Positions 1 to 11,913 are shown, counted from the first letter of the stretch. The stretch is DNA of 64,000 bases from Actinokineospora sp. NBRC 105648 (GCF_030269645.1 NZ_BSTR01000028.1:30865-94864); one strand, 5' to 3'. Numbers and translations: made by a program. The notes: generated by a model not told the origin, from the letters alone.

Positions 1-1220
1 CGCTGGTCAACGCCACCGGCGGCGTCCTGCTCAACAACGTCCCGTCGAACCAGGTCTCCCAGGCCATCCTCGACGGCATCCGCGCCATCCAGGTCACGGT
101 CGAGCCGGTCGTCACCACCTGCGCCCCGCAACTGACCCTCACCAACAGCCCGACGTCGGTCACGGTCACCAGTGGTGACGCCGCCACCTTCGCCGAGACC
201 GTCGCGGTCAGCCCCTCCGCCGCCCCCGGCGACTACACCTGCCAGGTCGACTACCTCGTCGGCGGCGTGTCCCAGGGCTTCGTCGAGACCACCACCGTCC
301 GGGTGCTGGGCCTCTCCGTCAACGACGTCACCCTGGTCGAGCCCGACTCCGGCCCGGCCACCGCGACCTTCACCGTCTCGCTCACCGGCCCCTCGCCGAG
401 CCCGGTCACCGTCGACTTCGTCACGGCCAACGCCTCCGCGACCGCCCCCGCCGACTACACCGCCGCCACCGGCAGCCTCACCTTCGCCCCCGGCGAGCTG
501 AGCAGGCCCGTGGCCGTCACCGTCCTCGGCGACACCCTCGACGAGCTCACCGAGAACTTCCGCGTCACCCTCGCCAACGCGACCGGCGCGGGAATCCTGC
601 GCGCCACCGGCACGGGCACGATCACCGACGGGGACCGCGACGGCGGCTTCACCTGCGCGGCCACGGCCGCGGCGGTCCTGGGCAGCACGGCCGCCGCCGC
701 CAACCCGCCCAACAACCCGTGCGCCACCGACAGCAAGCTCGTCCCGACGGTCAGCCTGCTCGGCGTCCGGGTCGACGGTCTCTCCGGCAGCACCGACCTG
801 TTCCCGGCCAACCAGGAGACCGCGCCCGGCCCGGGCGACGGCGCGCAGTCCGAGGCGTCGGTGAACGCGGCGACGGTCAGCCTGCTCGGCCTGGCGAACA
901 TCCAGCTCGGCGACATCCACGCCGAGGCCGGGCTCACCTGCGTGGCAGGACCGGGCGGCCTGACCCCGGTGTCGCACAGCAGTTCCAGCGTCGCCACGCT
1001 GCGGATCAACGGCGCCCCGATCACCGTCGGCACCCGGCCGCTGACCATCCCGCTGGTGGTCGGCTCGCTGCGGCTCAACAGCAGCACCGAGGTCAACGGC
1101 CAGCTCGTCCGCCAGGCCGTGGTCCTGGACACCCCGCTGACCCGGGTGGTGCTCGCCGAGGTCAAGGTCGGCCTGCACGGCACCGCGACCCACCCGGCGG
1201 GCAATCCCTGCCGCCGCTGA
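1..1220 (+). CDS. Secreted Calx-beta domain protein, 3' part (5' end outside window)
   Basis: The reading frame is already open at base 3 and ends with TGA at 1218-1220, so only about the last 405 residues are present. The segment at 267-650 carries a Calx-beta-like domain (LVEPDSGPATATFTVSL, then VTVDFVTANASA, then the DELTENFRVTL signature), normally a beta-sandwich in extracellular adhesins or surface proteins. The C-terminal part (about 720-1210) contains SLLGVRVDGLSGSTD and SLLGLANIQLG, which resemble the two choice-of-anchor-P-like proteins at 14.9 and 17.7 kb. Paired cysteines fit an exported protein. No C-terminal membrane anchor is visible. Exact role unknown; surface or secreted location is inferred. 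Confidence 0.75.
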   Translation, partial: LVNATGGVLLNNVPSNQVSQAILDGIRAIQVTVEPVVTTCAPQLTLTNSPTSVTVTSGDAATFAETVAVSPSAAPGDYTCQVDYLVGGVSQGFVETTTVRVLGLSVNDVTLVEPDSGPATATFTVSLTGPSPSPVTVDFVTANASATAPADYTAATGSLTFAPGELSRPVAVTVLGDTLDELTENFRVTLANATGAGILRATGTGTITDGDRDGGFTCAATAAAVLGSTAAAANPPNNPCATDSKLVPTVSLLGVRVDGLSGSTDLFPANQETAPGPGDGAQSEASVNAATVSLLGLANIQLGDIHAEAGLTCVAGPGGLTPVSHSSSSVATLRINGAPITVGTRPLTIPLVVGSLRLNSSTEVNGQLVRQAVVLDTPLTRVVLAEVKVGLHGTATHPAGNPCRR

Positions 1221-1249
1221 TCAGCGGGAAAGCAGTACAGCCGGAAAGA

Positions 1250-1289
1250 AGAAGGGCCCCGCGCAGGCGAACCGGCGCGGGGCCCTTCT
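1250..1289. terminator. Bidirectional intrinsic terminator between convergent genes
   Basis: A 15-bp perfect stem (AGAAGGGCCCCGCGC paired with its complement at 1275-1289) encloses a 10-nt loop. It lies between the 3' end of the Calx-beta gene and the 3' end of cspA, so it can serve both convergent transcripts. There is no long T-run, as is usual in high-GC actinomycetes. Confidence 0.8.
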
Positions 1290-1299
1290 CAGGTCATGC

Positions 1300-1503
1300 T
1301 CAGACGATGGTCACGCCAGTCGCCTGCGGGCCCTTCGCGCCCTGGCCGACCTCGTAGCGCACCTTCTGGTTCTCCTCCAGCGTGCGGAAGCCGTTCGACT
1401 GAATCTCCGAGTAGTGCACGAACACGTCGGAGCCGCCGTCATCGGGAGCGATGAACCCGAAGCCCTTCTCCGAGTTGAACCACTTGACGGTGCCCTGGGC
1501 CAT
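1300..1503 (-). CDS. cspA: Cold-shock family RNA chaperone
   Basis: The 67-residue protein is a single cold-shock domain of normal length. RNP1 (KGFGFIAP) and RNP2 (VFVHYSEI) are intact, as is the start [18 protein letters not shown]. It binds single-stranded nucleic acid and melts RNA structure in the cytoplasm. It starts with ATG 7 nt after an AGGAG box. The promoter must lie in the 180-bp stretch 1504-1683, which holds nothing else that I can identify. It ends at the shared terminator 1250-1289. Actinomycete genomes often carry several paralogues, so whether this one is cold induced cannot be told. Confidence 0.97.
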   Translation of the reverse strand: MAQGTVKWFNSEKGFGFIAPDDGGSDVFVHYSEIQSNGFRTLEENQKVRYEVGQGAKGPQATGVTIV

Positions 1504-1683
1504 GCTTATCTCCTAGCCATGCTGCTGGAGGCGACCGCTGGTGCGGACACCCCGGCCACGCGAACCACCGTGCTCAGTGGTGACTCGTGGTGACTCACCA
1601 AGGCGATCCGGGCGACCACAGCCAGTCAACCACAAGGAGCCGACACTGGGCGAGATCCCAAAGCGTGCTTCACGCGGAGGGGT

Positions 1684-2058
1684 TCACCGCCGGGAAGCCA
1701 ACGCGGACAACGCGCACAGCCCGCCCCACACCCCGGCGACCAACGCCGCCTTGCGCCGGGTGTCGGCGTCGGGCAGGCCGACACCGAACCCGATGGCGTC
1801 CCCCACGTCGGAGGCCACCCGCACCGCGATGGCCGCGCGCAGCGGCGTGCCCGCGGGCGCGAACGCCATCGCCAGCCCGCTCGCGATGTCCCGGATCCCG
1901 ATGCTCCTGGTCAGCAGCGCCACACCGGTCGAGGGCTCGCCCTTCGCGTCGGTCAGGCCGGTGGGTCCGGCCATCAGGGCCGGTCGCACGGTCACGGCCA
2001 CCCCGTAGGCCGCGGTGGCGAGCCCGAGGGCTCGCGGGAACCAGGTCAGCTTCGCCAT
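1684..2058 (-). CDS. Small membrane protein, DUF4267-like
   Basis: A 124-residue hydrophobic protein with about four membrane-spanning stretches (AAYGVAVTVRPALM, the GVALLTRSIGIRDIASGLAM region, AIAVRVASDVGDAIGFGVGL, ALVAGVWGGLCALSAL). The RSIGIRDIASG and RVASDVGDAI motifs are typical of DUF4267 proteins, whose biochemical role is unknown. It is encoded 9 bp downstream of the TetR gene on the same strand and is probably co-transcribed with it, which suggests a link to the regulated monooxygenase. Family assignment is by motif memory only. Confidence 0.8.
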   Translation of the reverse strand: MAKLTWFPRALGLATAAYGVAVTVRPALMAGPTGLTDAKGEPSTGVALLTRSIGIRDIASGLAMAFAPAGTPLRAAIAVRVASDVGDAIGFGVGLPDADTRRKAALVAGVWGGLCALSALASRR

Positions 2059-2067
2059 GCCCGGAGG

Positions 2068-2643
2068 CTACCCAGCGGGCGCGTCGAGCACCCCTCGAAG
2101 CGCCTCGGCGAACGAGCGGCGGAAATCCGCGCCTGCCAGCGGCACCCGCCCGGCGCCCGCCAGCCGGTCGAAGATCATCCCGTCGAGGAAGGCCACCAGC
2201 GCCCGACCCTGCCGCTCGGGGTCGGTCGCGCCCGCGGCGGCCAGCAGCGCGGCGGCCAGCTCCCGGTAGCGCTCGCCGACGGCGACCAGCGCGGCCCGCA
2301 GCTCCGGGCGCCGAGTCGCTTCCAGGGAGAGCTCGTAGCGGGCCAGCATCCGGTCCCGGTTGACCGTCACCGCGCGCTCGGCCATGCCCGCCATCAACGC
2401 CGCCAGCCGCTCGGCGTCGATCCGCGCGGGCACCGGGGTGACCGGAGCCAGCTCGTCGGTGTCCAGTGCCGCCAACCGCTCCACCGTCGCGGCCAAGAGC
2501 GCCTGCCTGGTGCGGAAGTAGTAGGAGCACGACCCCTCCGGCAGGCCCGCCGCGCGATCCACCGCCCGGTGCGTCAGCCCGCGCATGCCCTCGCGGGCGA
2601 GCGTGGCGATCGCCACGTCGGTGATCTGGTCTCGTCGGTCCAC
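2068..2643 (-). CDS. TetR-family transcriptional repressor of the adjacent monooxygenase
   Basis: The 191-residue protein has a TetR-type N-terminal helix-turn-helix (VDRRDQITDVAIATLAREG, LTHRAVDRAAGLPEGSCSYYF) and an all-helical ligand domain. I place the start at GTG 2643 because starts further upstream would run through the operator and into the divergent gene. The 43-bp gap to the FAD monooxygenase is filled by two inverted repeats (2644-2659 and 2661-2678), the expected binding sites. By family precedent it represses both itself and the monooxygenase until a small ligand, possibly the monooxygenase substrate, releases it. Confidence 0.9.
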   Translation of the reverse strand: MDRRDQITDVAIATLAREGMRGLTHRAVDRAAGLPEGSCSYYFRTRQALLAATVERLAALDTDELAPVTPVPARIDAERLAALMAGMAERAVTVNRDRMLARYELSLEATRRPELRAALVAVGERYRELAAALLAAAGATDPERQGRALVAFLDGMIFDRLAGAGRVPLAGADFRRSFAEALRGVLDAPAG

Positions 2644-2678
2644 CTCTACAAGGGTAGAGTCCTCTACAGATGTAGAGG
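2644..2678. promoter_or_regulatory. Tandem TetR operators covering the divergent promoter region and an RBS
   Basis: Two abutting inverted repeats share the half-site CTCTAC. The first is CTCTAC-AAGG-GTAGAG (2644-2659). The second is the 18-bp CCTCTACA-GA-TGTAGAGG (2661-2678), perfect apart from the 2-bp spacer. The TAGAGGAGG at the right end is also the ribosome binding site of the monooxygenase (ATG 2687), so a bound repressor would block both divergent genes. Confidence 0.8.
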
Positions 2679-2686
2679 AGGCGGAC

Positions 2687-3763
2687 ATGCGGACAGCGGC
2701 AGTGGTCGGCGGCGGGATCGCCGGTCTCGCGGTGGCCACCGGGCTCACCGCGCGGGGGTGGCGGGTGCGGGTCTTCGAACAGGCGGCCACGTTCGACGAG
2801 GTCGGGGCCGGGATCTCGATCTGGGGCAACGCATTGCACGCGCTCGACGCACTCGACCTTGGGGAACAGGTGCGCGCGGCCGGTGCGCACCCGGGGCGCG
2901 GCGGGTTCCGGGACCGCCGCGGCCGGTGGATCGCGCGCGGAGTCGGGTCGGCGGACGAACTGGTCATACTGCACCGGGCAGACCTGCTGAAGATCCTCCT
3001 CGACGCCGTTCCGGCCGACGCCCTCCAGCCGGGAACCCAGGTTGGCGACATCGAGCTGCGCGGTGGGAAGGCGGTCGTCGCGGGCGAGGAGTTTGACTTG
3101 CTGGTCGGCGCTGACGGCCTGCGCAGCACCGTCCGCGCCGCCTTCTGGCCAGACGCGCAGGCGCCCCGCTATACCGGCCACACCGCGTGGCGCACGGTCT
3201 TACCCGCGGCCGGGATCCCGGCGTTCGACGGCAGCGAGACCTGGGGCGACCGGCAGGTGGTCGGCGTCTTCCCGATGGGCGACGACCGGATCTACTGCTA
3301 CGCCGCCGCGGTCCTTCCGCCCAACACCGTCTACGCCCACGGTGACCTGGAGGAGCTCCGCCGCCGCTTCGCCGACTGGCCGGATCCGATCCCGGCGATC
3401 CTGGCCGCCACGCAAGAGGTGCTCAGGCACGACCTGTACTACCTGCCACCCCTGCGCTCTTTCGTCCACGGCCCAGTAGCGCTAATCGGCGACGCCGCGC
3501 ACGCCATGCCGCCCAACCTGGGACAGGGCGCCTGCCAAGCGCTGGAGGACGCGATCACGCTCGCCCGCACCGCCGACGACCTCGCCCGGTACGACGCCCT
3601 CCGCAGGCCCCGGTCGCAATCCATCGCCCGGCAGTCCAGGACCGCTGGCGTGCTCGCCCATTCCGCCGCCGCCCCGCTGCGCAACACCATCCTGCGACTG
3701 CTTCCCGACGCCGTCTTCCAGCGCTCACTCGCGCCACTGCTGAACTGGCACCCACCCGCCTAG
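2687..3763 (+). CDS. FAD-dependent aromatic hydroxylase (UbiH/salicylate-hydroxylase type)
   Basis: The 358-residue protein belongs to the single-component group A flavin monooxygenases, which use NAD(P)H and O2 to hydroxylate small, usually aromatic, substrates. It has the N-terminal Rossmann motif VVGGGIAGLAVATGL, the following acidic FAD-ribose contact (VRVFEQA), a DG-type motif (LLVGADGLRS) and the C-terminal GDAAHAMPPNLGQGACQALED FAD/substrate motif. ATG 2687 follows GAGGAGG. It is divergent from its likely TetR repressor. The stop codon TAG lies inside the terminal inverted repeat of the MITE at 3761-3925, so the last residues may have been remodelled by that insertion. Substrate unknown. 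Confidence 0.92.
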   Translation: MRTAAVVGGGIAGLAVATGLTARGWRVRVFEQAATFDEVGAGISIWGNALHALDALDLGEQVRAAGAHPGRGGFRDRRGRWIARGVGSADELVILHRADLLKILLDAVPADALQPGTQVGDIELRGGKAVVAGEEFDLLVGADGLRSTVRAAFWPDAQAPRYTGHTAWRTVLPAAGIPAFDGSETWGDRQVVGVFPMGDDRIYCYAAAVLPPNTVYAHGDLEELRRRFADWPDPIPAILAATQEVLRHDLYYLPPLRSFVHGPVALIGDAAHAMPPNLGQGACQALEDAITLARTADDLARYDALRRPRSQSIARQSRTAGVLAHSAAAPLRNTILRLLPDAVFQRSLAPLLNWHPPA

Positions 3764-3925
3764 GCGCTGTCCGGTGAGTCCGGCACGCGCTATCCGCGCC
3801 CGCGCGGCCCCTGGCCGCACGGACGGAAATCCCAAGTACGACCAGGTACGAGCGGCTTCCCGTCCGCGCGGCAGGAACCACGCGGATCATGAATCCCACG
3901 CACCAGATTCACCGGACAGCGCCTA
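3761..3925. mobile_element. 165-bp MITE with 17-bp perfect terminal inverted repeats
   Basis: TAGGCGCTGTCCGGTGA at 3761-3777 is repeated exactly, inverted, at 3909-3925. CTAG occurs at each boundary (3760-3763 and 3923-3926), consistent with a TA or CTAG target duplication. The interior has no usable reading frame and is partly self-complementary. The ends resemble those of actinobacterial IS5-group insertion sequences (from memory), so this is probably a non-autonomous relative. It fills nearly the whole gap between the monooxygenase and the next gene. Confidence 0.8.
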
Positions 3926-3941
3926 GGGGAAGATCGGTGCT

Positions 3942-4649
3942 GTGCAGGCAGCCCAATCAGACCTCTGGCAGCAGATCTTCGGCGACCAGTGGGAACCGCC
4001 CGCGACCATGGTGCTGGTCACCGCCGCGATCGCGATCGTCCTGGTCAGTGTCAACGTGCTCTGGCGGCCCGCCCGCAATGTGATCACCATCGTGCACGAG
4101 GCGGGCCACGCCCTGATCGCGGTGCTGGCGGGCAGGCGGCTCGCGGGCATCCGCCTGCACTCCGACACCTCCGGGGTCACCGTCTCGCGCGGCAAGCCGG
4201 AGGGGCCGGGGATGGTGTGCACCGCGCTCGCTGGCTACGTCGCGCCGTCGCTGCTCGGCCTCGGGTTCGCCGCCCTGCTGGGCACCGACCGGGTCACCGC
4301 GGTGCTTGTCGTCTGCGCGGTCCTGCTCTTCGGTGTGCTGATCATGATCCGGAACGTCTACGGCGTGTTCTCCATCGTGGCCACCGGCGCGGTGCTCTTC
4401 GGCGTCTCTTGGCTGGCCTCCGAGGAGATCCAGGCCGCGTTCGCCTACCTGATCGCCTGGTTCCTGCTGCTCGGCGGCCTCCGCCCGGTGGCCGAGCTGC
4501 AGGCCAAGCGCCGGCGCGGGCACGCCCGCGACTCCGACGCCGACCAGCTCGCCCGGCTCACCGGCGCCCCCGGGTTCTTCTGGGTCGGCACCTTCGCCCT
4601 GGTCAACCTGGGCGCGGTGCTGCTAGCGGCGGGCTGGCTGCTGCTCTAG
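3942..4649 (+). CDS. M50B-like integral membrane metalloprotease
   Basis: The 235-residue protein has about six hydrophobic segments and the zinc-protease signature HEAGH (His52, Glu53, His56) at the end of the first transmembrane region, as in the peptidase M50B-like family. It would cleave substrates within or near the cytoplasmic membrane; the substrate is not predictable. The GTG start at 3942 is preceded by AGGGGA, which lies just outside the MITE. Transcription therefore starts within the MITE or passes through it. The following TetR gene begins 170 bp downstream. Confidence 0.85.
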   Translation: MQAAQSDLWQQIFGDQWEPPATMVLVTAAIAIVLVSVNVLWRPARNVITIVHEAGHALIAVLAGRRLAGIRLHSDTSGVTVSRGKPEGPGMVCTALAGYVAPSLLGLGFAALLGTDRVTAVLVVCAVLLFGVLIMIRNVYGVFSIVATGAVLFGVSWLASEEIQAAFAYLIAWFLLLGGLRPVAELQAKRRRGHARDSDADQLARLTGAPGFFWVGTFALVNLGAVLLAAGWLLL

Positions 4650-4819
4650 CCCGGCCACCGGCCCGTGATCCACCCAACGGTCCCGGCGCGCGTCCTCCCG
4701 GCACCTCGCGCGTTGTGCTCCGCACAGGCCCGCAGCGGACACCGGCACAGCGCGAACACCGGCACAGCGGTCTGACACGGCGGTCACCACCGAGCGGTCC
4801 CCACCGAAAGGTCGACCCG

Positions 4820-5551
4820 ATGAGCGAACCCGCGGCGCCCACCCCGTCCCCGCAACCCTCGGGACCGCAGCCTCAAGCACCTCATCCAGCAGCCCAGCTA
4901 CCAGCAGCCCAGCTACCAGCAGCAACGCAGCCTGCGGCACCGCGGCGGCGCACCCAGCGCGAGCGCCGGGAGGCGACCGTCGGCAAGCTGGTCGAGGCCA
5001 CCATCGAGGCGATCTCCGAGGTCGGCTACGCCCGCGCCTCGGTGCAGGAGATCTGCCGCCGGGCCGGGGTCTCGCACGGCGGGCTCTTCCGGCACTTCGA
5101 GACCCGGCTGGACCTGGTCGTCCGGGTGTCCGCCGAGGTCGGCCGCCGCCAGCTCGCCGACTTCCTGGCGCGCACCGCCCCGTTCTTCGCGGGTGGTGAC
5201 GACTTCCTCGACGTGCTGCGGGCCATCCGCGAGGCGTCCCGTTCGCCGTTGAACATCGTCTGGTTCGAGCTGCTGCTCGCCGCCCGCACCGACGCCGAGC
5301 TGCGTGCCCGCTTGGCTCCGACGATCGAGTCCTACTCCAAGGACATCTACCTCACCGCGCTCCGCATACCGGCCATCGCGGCCCAACCGGACGAGACGCG
5401 CCAAGCGGCCGTCTTCGCCGGACTGCACATGTTCGACGTTGAGACCCTCGTCAACGCCGTCTACCCGCGACCGGACCTCGACGAGGGGCGGTTGCGGCTC
5501 GTCGCGCACTTCTACGAGACATCGGTGCAGGTCGAGGGCCTGGAGGGCTAG
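4820..5551 (+). CDS. TetR/AcrR-family regulator with Pro/Gln/Ala-rich N-terminal tail
   Basis: The 243-residue protein starts at ATG 4820 after GAAAGG. Residues 1-45 form a low-complexity tail with a short repeat (PAAQLPAAQLPAATQPA). The TetR helix-turn-helix follows (RRERREATVGKLVEATIEAI, ASVQEICRRAGVSHGGLFRHF). The C-terminal ligand domain resembles the TetR_C group that ends FYETSVQVEGLEG. There is no divergent partner, so its targets are unclear. The upstream protease and downstream proA are possible targets only by position. Confidence 0.88.
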   Translation: MSEPAAPTPSPQPSGPQPQAPHPAAQLPAAQLPAATQPAAPRRRTQRERREATVGKLVEATIEAISEVGYARASVQEICRRAGVSHGGLFRHFETRLDLVVRVSAEVGRRQLADFLARTAPFFAGGDDFLDVLRAIREASRSPLNIVWFELLLAARTDAELRARLAPTIESYSKDIYLTALRIPAIAAQPDETRQAAVFAGLHMFDVETLVNAVYPRPDLDEGRLRLVAHFYETSVQVEGLEG

Positions 5552-5617
5552 CGCGGGTCCCGCGCGCGCGTGCGGCAGACTCGTGGGCGCAACCGGCAGC
5601 CTCTGGAAGGACCCACC

Positions 5618-6859
5618 GTGACCGACGAGCAGACCATCGGCGACCTCGTGTCCGCGTGCGCGGCCAAGGCGTTCGCGGCCGCCCCGTCGCTCGCGGCGGC
5701 CTCGGACGAGACGATCGACAACGCCATCGCCGAGATGGCCGCCCGGCTGTCCTCGTCCCGCGCGAAGATCTTGGCCGCGAACGCCGAGGACGTGGCCGCG
5801 GCCGAGGCGAGCGGCATGAGCGGCGGACTGCTCGACCGGCTGCGGATCACCGGGGAGCGCCTGGAGGGCATGGCCGAGCAGCTGCGCCTGCTCGCGAGCG
5901 TCGCCCACCCGCAGCGGTCCCGGCAGGTCGGCACGCTGGAGGGCGGCCTGCGCCTGGTCGAGCTGAGCCGCCCGGTCGGGGTGATCGGCGCCAACTACGA
6001 GGCCCGCCCCAACGTGACCGTCGACGTCGCCTCCCAGCTGGTCAAGTCGCGCAACGCGGGCGTGCTGCGCACCGGCGCGGCGGCCCTGCGCTCGGCGACC
6101 GCGCTGGTCAAGCACGTGATCGCGCCCGCGCTCTCGGACGCCGACCTCGACCCCGACGCCGTCCAGCTCGTCCCCAGCCCCGACCGCGAGGCCGCGGGCG
6201 CCCTGGTCGACCTGCCCGCGCTGATCCCGCTGGTCATCCTGCGCGGCAGCGGCGAGAGCACCCGGGAGCTCGGCCGCCGGGCGGCGGTGTCCGGTGTGCG
6301 CACACTCGCGCACGCCGACGGCGGCGGGGTCCTCTACTACGACGCCAAGGCCGACCCGGCGCTCGCCGTCGACCTGATCACCCGCAGCCTCGACCGGCTC
6401 GGCGTGTGCAACCGGCTCAACCTGCTCCTCGTCCACCGCGACGTCTACGACACCGCGCTGCCCGGCATCCAGACCGCCCTGGCGGCGGCGGGTGTCAGCG
6501 CCGCGTTGCCCCCGCACGAGCACGCCATCGGCTACGAGTGGGCGCTCGACGGCGACCGCGAGGCCACCGTCACCGTCGCCCCGGTCGACGACCTGCGGCA
6601 CGCCGCCCGGATCGCCAACACCGAGACCTCCGGGCTGGCCGCGGGCATCGTCACCGAGGACAAGGCCACCGCCGAGGAGTTCATCGCCGCCTACACCGGC
6701 ACCGGCGTGTTCTGGAACGCGCCGACCCGCCTGCTCGACGGTTTCCGCCTGCTCGGCGTGCCCGAGACCGGCATCAACATCGACCGCGTCCCCGGCCCGC
6801 GCGGCCCGGTGACCTTCACCGACCTGGTGCTGCGCCAGTACGCCGTCCTGCCGGTGTGA
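5618..6859 (+). CDS. proA: Glutamate-5-semialdehyde dehydrogenase (gamma-glutamyl phosphate reductase)
   Basis: The 413-residue enzyme catalyses NADPH-dependent reduction of gamma-glutamyl phosphate to glutamate semialdehyde, the second step of proline synthesis. The catalytic cysteine is Cys264 in [14 protein letters not shown]. The family signatures [10 protein letters not shown] and [12 protein letters not shown] are present, and the C-terminus has the usual [15 protein letters not shown]. The GTG start at 5618 follows GGAAGG by 7 nt. proB is not adjacent, so the proline genes are split. Length is normal. Confidence 0.97.
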   Translation: MTDEQTIGDLVSACAAKAFAAAPSLAAASDETIDNAIAEMAARLSSSRAKILAANAEDVAAAEASGMSGGLLDRLRITGERLEGMAEQLRLLASVAHPQRSRQVGTLEGGLRLVELSRPVGVIGANYEARPNVTVDVASQLVKSRNAGVLRTGAAALRSATALVKHVIAPALSDADLDPDAVQLVPSPDREAAGALVDLPALIPLVILRGSGESTRELGRRAAVSGVRTLAHADGGGVLYYDAKADPALAVDLITRSLDRLGVCNRLNLLLVHRDVYDTALPGIQTALAAAGVSAALPPHEHAIGYEWALDGDREATVTVAPVDDLRHAARIANTETSGLAAGIVTEDKATAEEFIAAYTGTGVFWNAPTRLLDGFRLLGVPETGINIDRVPGPRGPVTFTDLVLRQYAVLPV

Positions 6860-7001
6860 CCTGGGCAACTGCGCCCGGAGTCGGCCAGAGCACACCCGGC
6901 CCACGCGCGCCCGGGTGGTCGCGCCGGGCTACGATCCCTTCCGAGCCAGCAGCAACGGCTCACGATGGACGTCCACCACCCATCAGTTGCAGGAGGCAGG
7001 A

Positions 7002-8777
7002 GTGACGGCAGTAGCCCCGCAGCCGATCGCCACGCGGCCGTATCCGGCTCGCGAGACGGCCAAGGGTTCGTACCTGCTGCGGCTGTTCCGCACGACGGAC
7101 CACAAGCAAATCGGCATCATGTACCTGGTCACGTCGTTCGCCTTCTTCATGGTGGGCGGCGCGATGGCCATGCTGATCCGCAGCGAGCTGGCCGTGCCGG
7201 GACAGCAGTTCCTGTCCCAGGAGCAGTACAACCAGCTGTTCACCATGCACGGCACGATCATGCTGCTGCTGTACGCGACCCCGATCCTGTTCGGCTTCGC
7301 GAACTTCGTGCTGCCGCTGCAGATCGGCTCGCCGGACGTCGCCTTCCCGCGGCTGAACGCGTTCTCGTACTGGCTCTACCTCTTCGGCGGCATCATCGTG
7401 ATGACCGGCTTCCTCACCCCCGGCGGCGCCGCCGACTTCGGCTGGTTCGCCTACACGCCGCTCTCGGACAAGATCCACTCGCCCGGCGTCGGCGCCGACC
7501 TGTGGATCACCGGCCTGGTCGTCGGTGGTCTCGGCACCATCCTCGGCGCGGTCAACATGCTGACCACGATCGTCTGCCTGCGCGCGCCCGGCATGACCAT
7601 GTTCCGGATGCCGATCTTCACCTGGAACATCCTGATCACCAGCGTGCTGGTGCTGCTGGCGTTCCCGATCCTCACCGCCGCGCTGCTCGGCCTGCTCGCG
7701 GATCGACAACTCGGGGCGCACGTGTTCGACCCCGCCAACGGCGGCGTGATCCTCTGGCAGCACCTGTTCTGGTTCTTCGGCCACCCAGAGGTCTACATCG
7801 TCGCCCTGCCGTTCTTCGGCATCGTGTCCGAGATCTTCCCGGTCTTCAGCCGCAAACCGCTCTTCGGCTACCGGGGCCTGATCTACGCGACCCTGGGCAT
7901 CGCCGCCCTGTCGGTCACCGTGTGGGCCCACCACATGTACGCCACCGGCGCCGTCCTGCTGCCGTTCTTCTCCTTCATGACGTTCCTCATCGCCATCCCG
8001 ACGGGCGTGAAGTTCTTCAACTGGATCGGCACCATGTGGAAGGGCCAACTGACCTTCGAGACCCCGATGCTCTTCAGCGTCGGCTTCCTGGTCACCTTCC
8101 TCTTCGGCGGCCTCACCGGCGTGCTGCTCGCCGCCCCGGCGATCGACTTCCACGTGTCCGACACGTACTTCGTGGTGGCGCACTTCCACTACGTGCTCTA
8201 CGGCACGATCGTCTTCGCGACCTTCGCGGGCATCTACTTCTGGTTCCCGAAGATCACCGGCCGCTTCCTCGACGAGCCACTGGGCAAGCTGCACTTCTGG
8301 ACCACGTTCATCGGCTTCCACGGCACCTTCCTGGTCCAGCACTGGCTGGGCAACGAGGGCATGCCCCGCCGCTACGCCGACTACCTGGCCAGCGACGGCT
8401 TCACCACGCTGAACACGATCTCCACGATCGGCGCCTACATCCTCGGCGCGTCCACGCTGCCCTTCATCTACAACGTCTTCAAGAGCTACCGCTACGGCGA
8501 GATCGTCACCGCCGACGACCCGTGGGGCTACGGCAACTCCCTGGAGTGGGCCACCAGCTCCCCACCGCCACGGCACAACTTCACCGAGCTGCCCCGGATC
8601 CGCTCCGAGCGCCCGGCCTTCGACCTGCACTACCCGCACATGCGGGAGGTCACCGAGGCGGACAAGTACGTCGGCCTCACCGCACGCGGCCACGGCAAGG
8701 CAGCCCCCTCGGAACTCCTCGCCGAGAAGATGAACCCCGACGAGATCTCCAAGGGCGACCCAACACTGCCCAATTGA
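7002..8777 (+). CDS. ctaD: Cytochrome c oxidase subunit I
   Basis: The 591-residue polytopic membrane protein is the catalytic subunit of the aa3 oxidase, which reduces O2 to water and pumps protons. It has 12 predicted helices. The haem and copper ligands are recognisable: His in FTMHGTIM (haem a), [10 protein letters not shown] (CuB with cross-linked Tyr), WAHHMYATG (CuB) and [11 protein letters not shown] (haem a3 and haem a). The GTG start follows AGGAGGCAGG. It is monocistronic, as is common in actinobacteria, where ctaC/E and qcr lie elsewhere. A strong terminator follows at 8801. Confidence 0.97.
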   Translation: MTAVAPQPIATRPYPARETAKGSYLLRLFRTTDHKQIGIMYLVTSFAFFMVGGAMAMLIRSELAVPGQQFLSQEQYNQLFTMHGTIMLLLYATPILFGFANFVLPLQIGSPDVAFPRLNAFSYWLYLFGGIIVMTGFLTPGGAADFGWFAYTPLSDKIHSPGVGADLWITGLVVGGLGTILGAVNMLTTIVCLRAPGMTMFRMPIFTWNILITSVLVLLAFPILTAALLGLLADRQLGAHVFDPANGGVILWQHLFWFFGHPEVYIVALPFFGIVSEIFPVFSRKPLFGYRGLIYATLGIAALSVTVWAHHMYATGAVLLPFFSFMTFLIAIPTGVKFFNWIGTMWKGQLTFETPMLFSVGFLVTFLFGGLTGVLLAAPAIDFHVSDTYFVVAHFHYVLYGTIVFATFAGIYFWFPKITGRFLDEPLGKLHFWTTFIGFHGTFLVQHWLGNEGMPRRYADYLASDGFTTLNTISTIGAYILGASTLPFIYNVFKSYRYGEIVTADDPWGYGNSLEWATSSPPPRHNFTELPRIRSERPAFDLHYPHMREVTEADKYVGLTARGHGKAAPSELLAEKMNPDEISKGDPTLPN

Positions 8778-8800
8778 TCTGATAAGTCAGATACCATCGA

Positions 8801-8840
8801 GACACCGCGAGCGGACTTGTTCCGCTCGCGGTGTCTTTTC
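8801..8840 (+). terminator. Intrinsic terminator of ctaD
   Basis: A perfect 15-bp stem (GACACCGCGAGCGGA and its complement) with a CTTGT loop at 8801-8835 is followed by TTTTCTATA. This is the clearest classical rho-independent terminator in the window. Confidence 0.93.
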
Positions 8841-8959
8841 TATAGCTGTCCTTCAGGGACAATCGGTCCAAGGCGAAGACCTCACCCACCACCCACCCAC
8901 CTACCTACCAGACGCAACAAATTTCCAAGCCCGCTGGTACCGGCGGCCCCGCTACGGAT

Positions 8960-11348
<2,389 letters not shown>

Positions 11349-11409
11349 GCCCGGTCGTTCCGACCGCGCTCGTCGGGAAAGTGTCGGTCGACCTGGCTAC
11401 CGTGCGGGC

Positions 11410-11913
11410 ATGGGAAATCGAGGGACGGTCATCGGCGACGAGAAGGTGATCCTGCTGGAGAGCCTGGAGCGGCACCGCGACGTGGTGCTGTGGAAGCTCC
11501 AGGGGCTCGACGAGCAGCAGGCGCGCAGGCCGATGACGCCGACCAACACCAACCTGCTCGGGCTGGTCAAGCACCTGGCCACGGTGGAGTACGGCTGGTT
11601 CTGCGAGACCTTCGGCCGCCCGTCCGGCGCCCCGGCGCACGACCCGGCCGACCCGGAGGCCGACATCCGGCCCGAGCCGCACGAGAGCACCGCCGACATC
11701 GTCGCCTTCCACCACCGGGCCCGGGCCGCCGCCAACGCGGTGATCGCCGAGCTCGACCTGGACGCCACCGGCACCGTCCCGTGGACCGGGGAGACGGTGT
11801 CGCTGCGCTGGGTGCTGGTGCACATGGTCGAGGAGAACGCCCGGCACGCCGGGCACATGGACATCGTCCGCGAGCTCATCGACGGTGCCACCGGCTTCCT
11901 GCCGACCGGCTGA
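11410..11913 (+). CDS. DinB-fold protein (DUF664), putative mycothiol-dependent enzyme
   Basis: The 167-residue protein shows the DinB/DUF664 four-helix bundle pattern, with candidate metal-binding histidines in LGLVKHLATVEYGWF, HMVEENARHAGHMDIVREL. Actinobacterial members of this fold often use mycothiol as thiol cofactor; that is family knowledge, not seen here. It starts at ATG 11410, 61 bp after the PTH2 gene. Promoter and terminator are not obvious. Substrate unknown. Confidence 0.88.
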   Translation: MGNRGTVIGDEKVILLESLERHRDVVLWKLQGLDEQQARRPMTPTNTNLLGLVKHLATVEYGWFCETFGRPSGAPAHDPADPEADIRPEPHESTADIVAFHHRARAAANAVIAELDLDATGTVPWTGETVSLRWVLVHMVEENARHAGHMDIVRELIDGATGFLPTG

